From: Candidatus Eiseniibacteriota bacterium
GTDB lineage: Bacteria; Arandabacterota; Arandabacteria; Arandabacterales; Arandabacteraceae
DNA: 8,325 nt
Reading direction: 5' to 3'
Assembly (NCBI GenBank): GCA_030592245.1
Contig: JAUVJV010000073.1
Location: forward strand, 1-8,325
Shown here: positions 5,338 through 8,325 of the stretch, in pieces
How positions within the stretch are numbered: the first letter of the stretch is position 1
Layout: every line of letters starts with the position of its first letter
Translations under genes and position numbers: made by a program
Notes under the pieces: model-generated
Database searches by the model: none
The model's input: the letters and a program-made list of their open reading frames with translations, nothing else
What the model was told of the DNA's origin: nothing

Positions 5338-6720
5338 TCACAGTCGCCAGGCCATGATGCTGACTTCGAAGATAGCCGCGTAAACCAGGGCAGCCATCAG
5401 TGTGACAGCTTTCTCGGATGGAGAGTCGCCCGGCCGCCGTGAAATCACCCATGCGGACAGGCCAAATCCTGCTGCGGGAAGGGCAATAGCTATTCCCGTA
5501 AGGTAGGGATCCGCGGTTTCAAGAATTGCTGTGTTGAGTTTGAGCGAACCACTTATGAGTGCTTGTGCGGTCTGGATTCCCTCGCGATCGGCAAGAGCCT
5601 GAGGCCAATAGGGAATTCGGGATGTCATCTTCAATATGGCCTTCAGGACATGCATGCCGCCCATGATCGGGAGGAGGCCCAGGGATATGCTTTCGAAGGA
5701 ACGCCTGATGGACCGATCCCCGGCAAGCCTCCTGACCCCGGCAAAGATCGCAAAGAATATGACCGGCAATAGCACGAAGAGAACAACCGCCTTTACGGTT
5801 CCGGTCCAGGCTCCGGTAATACCCCAGGAACTCGAGATAGTATTGGGCACAGTCATGAGCATTGCCTTGGTGACACCCCATTCAGAAAGGACTTCGTACA
5901 CGACAAATCCACTCACCAGGATGATGAATGCTATCTCAGCCGATGAAAGCCTCAACCCTGAGAAGAGATCCTTCAGGGGTCTTCGAAGTCGCAGGCCGGG
6001 ATTGTCATATGGGCATGATGAGAGACATTGCGAACACAAGATGCACTTCCTGTTGTCCTTTATCTTCGCCGGGTAAAGGTCCGACGTGCATGATCTCGCA
6101 GTCAGATTGTATAGGCGCCCTCTTGCAATACAGTCCTTGGTCTTACACTCTGAGCACCTCTGTGGGTCACCGACACGCCACTCCACCGGTGCCAGCAGTG
6201 AATACAACCCAAGCAGGTGTCCCACGGGGCAGATGTGGCTGCAGAACGTCCTCTTCTCCCAGACCAGCCCGGACAGGACGGCGACGCCAAGCAGAACCAA
6301 CATATAGATTGCCATCCGCTGAGGGATACGGTGGATGACAAGCGTCTGTATCCCAAACACCAGAATCACGCTGTAGAAAGTGGTTATGGCCCATCCTGAC
6401 TTGAGAAACCATCCCGGCTTGCGCCGACGACCAAAGCGGCCGGCGATGCTTGTTAGCAGCTCTATGGGGCAGATGGTACACCAGTGCCTTCCCAGGAGGA
6501 CGGCGCCGATGATAATCAGCGGCCACCAATATGACCAGACAATCATGTTCGCCAGGTTCGTGTTGCGCAGGATCTTGGCGAAGTCCGGATCATCTGTGGA
6601 TACACCCAGGCCGCCGTATACCAGGTAGCCGAAGAAAACCAGCACCAGCACCTGCGGAACGAGTGGGAACCATTGACTCTTGTACAGGCGCTTTAGCAGT
6701 CCTATCTTGAATAGATCCAT
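5338..6720 (-). CDS. Membrane polyferredoxin (NapH/NosR/CcoG-type 4Fe-4S protein)
   Basis: The 460-residue inner-membrane protein has an N-terminal half with about four or five membrane helices, carrying two CxxCP-like motifs: C81-TI-C84-P and C160-SHI-C164-P. These are typical of NapH, NosR, CcoG/RdxA and related electron carriers. A cytoplasmic ferredoxin region follows, with C189, C192, C197 and C211 as probable ligands of one cluster, and the classic C226-IL-C229-SQ-C232-LSS-C236-P for another. A C-terminal half with about four or five more helices (from about 262) extends beyond the usual NapH length. The protein probably moves electrons from a quinol or cytoplasmic donor to a periplasmic or membrane acceptor. 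Known relatives support nitrate or N2O reductases, cupric reduction (CcoG) or ferrous-iron uptake (FtrD). No such partner enzyme is in the window. The ATG at 6718-6720 has only a weak GGCGGG ribosome site but lies close behind a strong promoter. Confidence 0.88.
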   Translation of the reverse strand: MDLFKIGLLKRLYKSQWFPLVPQVLVLVFFGYLVYGGLGVSTDDPDFAKILRNTNLANMIVWSYWWPLIIIGAVLLGRHWCTICPIELLTSIAGRFGRRRKPGWFLKSGWAITTFYSVILVFGIQTLVIHRIPQRMAIYMLVLLGVAVLSGLVWEKRTFCSHICPVGHLLGLYSLLAPVEWRVGDPQRCSECKTKDCIARGRLYNLTARSCTSDLYPAKIKDNRKCILCSQCLSSCPYDNPGLRLRRPLKDLFSGLRLSSAEIAFIILVSGFVVYEVLSEWGVTKAMLMTVPNTISSSWGITGAWTGTVKAVVLFVLLPVIFFAIFAGVRRLAGDRSIRRSFESISLGLLPIMGGMHVLKAILKMTSRIPYWPQALADREGIQTAQALISGSLKLNTAILETADPYLTGIAIALPAAGFGLSAWVISRRPGDSPSEKAVTLMAALVYAAIFEVSIMAWRL

Positions 6721-6746
6721 CGTGGTTTTCCCGCCTTTGTCACATG

Positions 6747-6775
6747 ATATTATCCTTGGATGATGGGTAAGTCAA
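6747..6775 (-). promoter_or_regulatory. Sigma70-type promoter of the polyferredoxin gene
   Basis: On the minus strand TTGACT (6770-6775), a 17-base spacer and TAATAT (6747-6752) form a near-consensus promoter. Transcription should begin near 6740, about 20 bases before the ATG. No TTAGGC-type dyad overlaps it, so the gene seems not to share the regulator's operators. It also shows that the gene is not dependent on read-through from the GH13 gene upstream. Confidence 0.72.
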
Positions 6776-6818
6776 CTGGGGGGCTAGTCGCCGCGCGACC
6801 AAACTGGCGGAACTGAAG

Positions 6819-6842
6819 GGCCCGGCGAGAGAGTCGTCGGCC
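6819..6842 (-). terminator. Possible terminator hairpin after the GH13 gene
   Basis: Arms 6819-6828 and 6834-6842 can form about nine pairs, with one A:C mismatch and one bulged G, around a five-base loop. It lies 35 bases after the GH13 stop on the minus strand. No good T-run follows, so it may be a weak or factor-assisted terminator, or a chance structure in GC-rich DNA. Confidence 0.35.
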
Positions 6843-6876
6843 ACGGTGCGGTGGTGTCTGATCCTTTGGGGAAACT

Positions 6877-8325
6877 CTACCTCAACAGGATCGCTTTCCT
6901 GAGGGCTTCCTCCCCACCCGCCTCGATCCGGATGACGTAGACACCCGCTGCAACGCGTTCGCCACGGTGGTTCGTACCGTCCCACAAGAGCTCGCTCCGG
7001 CCCGCCGGGTAGTTGTCATCGCCAATGACTCGAATAACACGCCCCGCGACATCGTGGATGGCGAGCCTTGCCCGGCCGGGCTCCGCCAGATGGAACGCAA
7101 TGCGCGTGTCGCGAACCGCGGGGTTCGGATATGGCGCGTGTAGGCGAATGCTGGAGGCCGGCTCGTCGTTATCCTCAATGCCGGCGCCATCGGCCGGTGT
7201 GAGGATGACAAGCGCCATCCTGGCGAGCGCGATCTCGACCGATTGCGAGTAGCCGTCCTGCGCTATGGCATCCGGCGTGATCATCCCCGGATTGGTCGCC
7301 CCTGCGCCCATATACTTCGAGTCCTGCGAGTTCACGGCTTCGATCCAGTCCTCATCGAGGGGGACCCCAAGCCGGTAGCTGGCGAAGTCGGTGTTTGAGA
7401 AATTCGCCACGATAACGACATCGTTCCCGCCGTAGTCGGTCCGGCGGAACGCGATGATGTTCGAGCCGTCGTTCACATGGAAGATCTCGATCCCGGCGTC
7501 AGCCCGCAGTGCCGGGCTCGATGTTCTAAGATGGATGATGTCGCGGAAGTAGTCGAAGATCCCTGAGTAAGTTGTCTTATGCGACCAGTCAATAAGGTTC
7601 TCGGCGTCGGTCCCGAAGTTGTTATCCTCGAGCCACTCGGTACCCTGGAGGATGGCCGGGATGCCGGGGGCGGTGAGGACGATACCCTGCGCGAGCTTCA
7701 CGCGGCCCCTGGCGTACTCATCGTCGTGCGGAGCGGTCGTATCGATAGTTCTCACCATCCGCTGCCCGCCGCTCGAGGGCCAGGCCTCGTCATGGAGCTC
7801 GAAGTAGTTGGTGACGTAGCGGCCCGAGAGGTAACTCCCGCTTCCGTCGAGGATGTCGGCGATCACCCACATCTGCGGGTTGCCTGAGGCCGCTGCGATG
7901 ATCTCCTCCCGAAGCCGGTCGGTGAAGTGATCGTAGTACTGCGAGTCGAACCCACCACCCCCGAGATTGGTTGGGCGGGTGATCCACGAGTTGTCCGGCA
8001 ACTGCTCCGCGATGTTGATCTTGTCGATCCAGCGGCGGTCCATCTCGTCATTGAGCCACTGCATGAGGCTCCAGCCGGACGCCTCCTGCGGGTAGATGTT
8101 CATGAACTCGGTCGCGTCCATGCGGAACCCGTCCATGCGGTACTCGCCGAGCCACATGTGGGCGCTCTCGATGAACCACCGGCGGACGCCGTCCAGGTCG
8201 AAATCAGCCTGGCTACCCCAGGGCGTCTCGACAACGGGATCGTCGAAGTAGTACTGCGTCCCGTCGTAGTTCCAGAGGAAGTTGTCGCTATGTGAGAAAT
8301 GGTTCCACACGATGTCATGGGTGAC
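6877..8325 (-). CDS. Secreted GH13 alpha-glucan-active enzyme with C-terminal FlgD-Ig/T9SS-like domain, 5' end missing
   Basis: The frame runs off the right edge, and 482 C-terminal residues are visible. The four GH13 regions can be read: I 'HDIVWNHF' (3-10), II 'GFRMDATEF' (66-74; D70 the expected nucleophile), III 'INIAEQ' (103-108; E107 the expected acid/base) and IV 'FELHDEAW' (175-182; D179 the expected transition-state stabiliser). All catalytic positions are intact. 'TAPGIPAILQGTEW' (218-231) and 'LIDWSHKTTYSGIFDYFRDI' (244-263) look like branching-enzyme or amylase relatives. A C-terminal beta domain follows (about 275-378), then an acidic hinge (380-390). The final domain (392-482) has 'PYPNP', 'DVAGRVIRVI', 'WDGTNHRGERVAAGVYVIRI' spaced as in FlgD-Ig / type IX sorting domains. 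The enzyme is probably exported and cuts or rearranges starch or glycogen-like glucans. Branching enzyme and alpha-amylase cannot be separated without the N-terminus. Confidence 0.9.
   Translation of the reverse strand, partial: VTHDIVWNHFSHSDNFLWNYDGTQYYFDDPVVETPWGSQADFDLDGVRRWFIESAHMWLGEYRMDGFRMDATEFMNIYPQEASGWSLMQWLNDEMDRRWIDKINIAEQLPDNSWITRPTNLGGGGFDSQYYDHFTDRLREEIIAAASGNPQMWVIADILDGSGSYLSGRYVTNYFELHDEAWPSSGGQRMVRTIDTTAPHDDEYARGRVKLAQGIVLTAPGIPAILQGTEWLEDNNFGTDAENLIDWSHKTTYSGIFDYFRDIIHLRTSSPALRADAGIEIFHVNDGSNIIAFRRTDYGGNDVVIVANFSNTDFASYRLGVPLDEDWIEAVNSQDSKYMGAGATNPGMITPDAIAQDGYSQSVEIALARMALVILTPADGAGIEDNDEPASSIRLHAPYPNPAVRDTRIAFHLAEPGRARLAIHDVAGRVIRVIGDDNYPAGRSELLWDGTNHRGERVAAGVYVIRIEAGGEEALRKAILLR

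Overview
The window looks like chromosomal DNA from a diderm (outer-membrane) bacterium with moderately high GC. The best clues to lineage are a TonB-dependent receptor with an N-terminal carboxypeptidase-regulatory-like domain and a secreted glycosidase ending in a FlgD-Ig / type IX-secretion-like C-terminal domain. Both are typical of the FCB superphylum (Bacteroidota and its less-studied relatives). I cannot name a phylum from this sequence alone. No rRNA, tRNA, insertion sequence, CRISPR array or phage gene was seen.

Layout, left to right. (1) Bases 2-415 (+) are the 3' end of a gene for a DUF2156 / lysylphosphatidylglycerol-synthase C-terminal-like protein, cut by the window edge. (2) After 326 bases without a convincing gene comes 742-1410 (+), a secreted, probably beta-rich envelope protein. 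Its mature N-terminus carries a three-cysteine cluster. (3) A hairpin at 1451-1480 separates it from a convergent minus-strand unit, 4728 to 1504. That unit encodes a DtxR-family metalloregulator (TTG start) followed by a TonB-dependent outer-membrane receptor whose plug has a CxxC motif. (4) The region 4729-4954 is the control region. It has a near-consensus sigma70 promoter for the regulator and two pairs of TTAGGC-NN-GCCTAA-type dyads, each pair spaced by exactly 19 bp. (5) 4955-5251 (+) is a small DUF2061 membrane protein. (6) 5338-6720 (-) is a polytopic membrane polyferredoxin of the NapH/NosR/CcoG type with its own strong promoter. (7) 6877-8325 (-) is the C-terminal part of a secreted GH13 alpha-glucan-active enzyme, cut by the right edge.

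How the parts may work together (inference). The regulator-receptor operon with its operators reads as a metal-responsive uptake locus. The regulator is expected to bind the operators when loaded with Fe2+ or Mn2+, repressing itself and the receptor, and perhaps also the divergent DUF2061 gene. The polyferredoxin could supply electrons for metal reduction at the inner membrane, as FtrD and CcoG are thought to do in other systems, but no operator was found at its promoter. The two cysteine-bearing envelope proteins hint at a soft-metal or thiol-liganded substrate. The flanking lipid-modification and starch/glycogen genes look unrelated.
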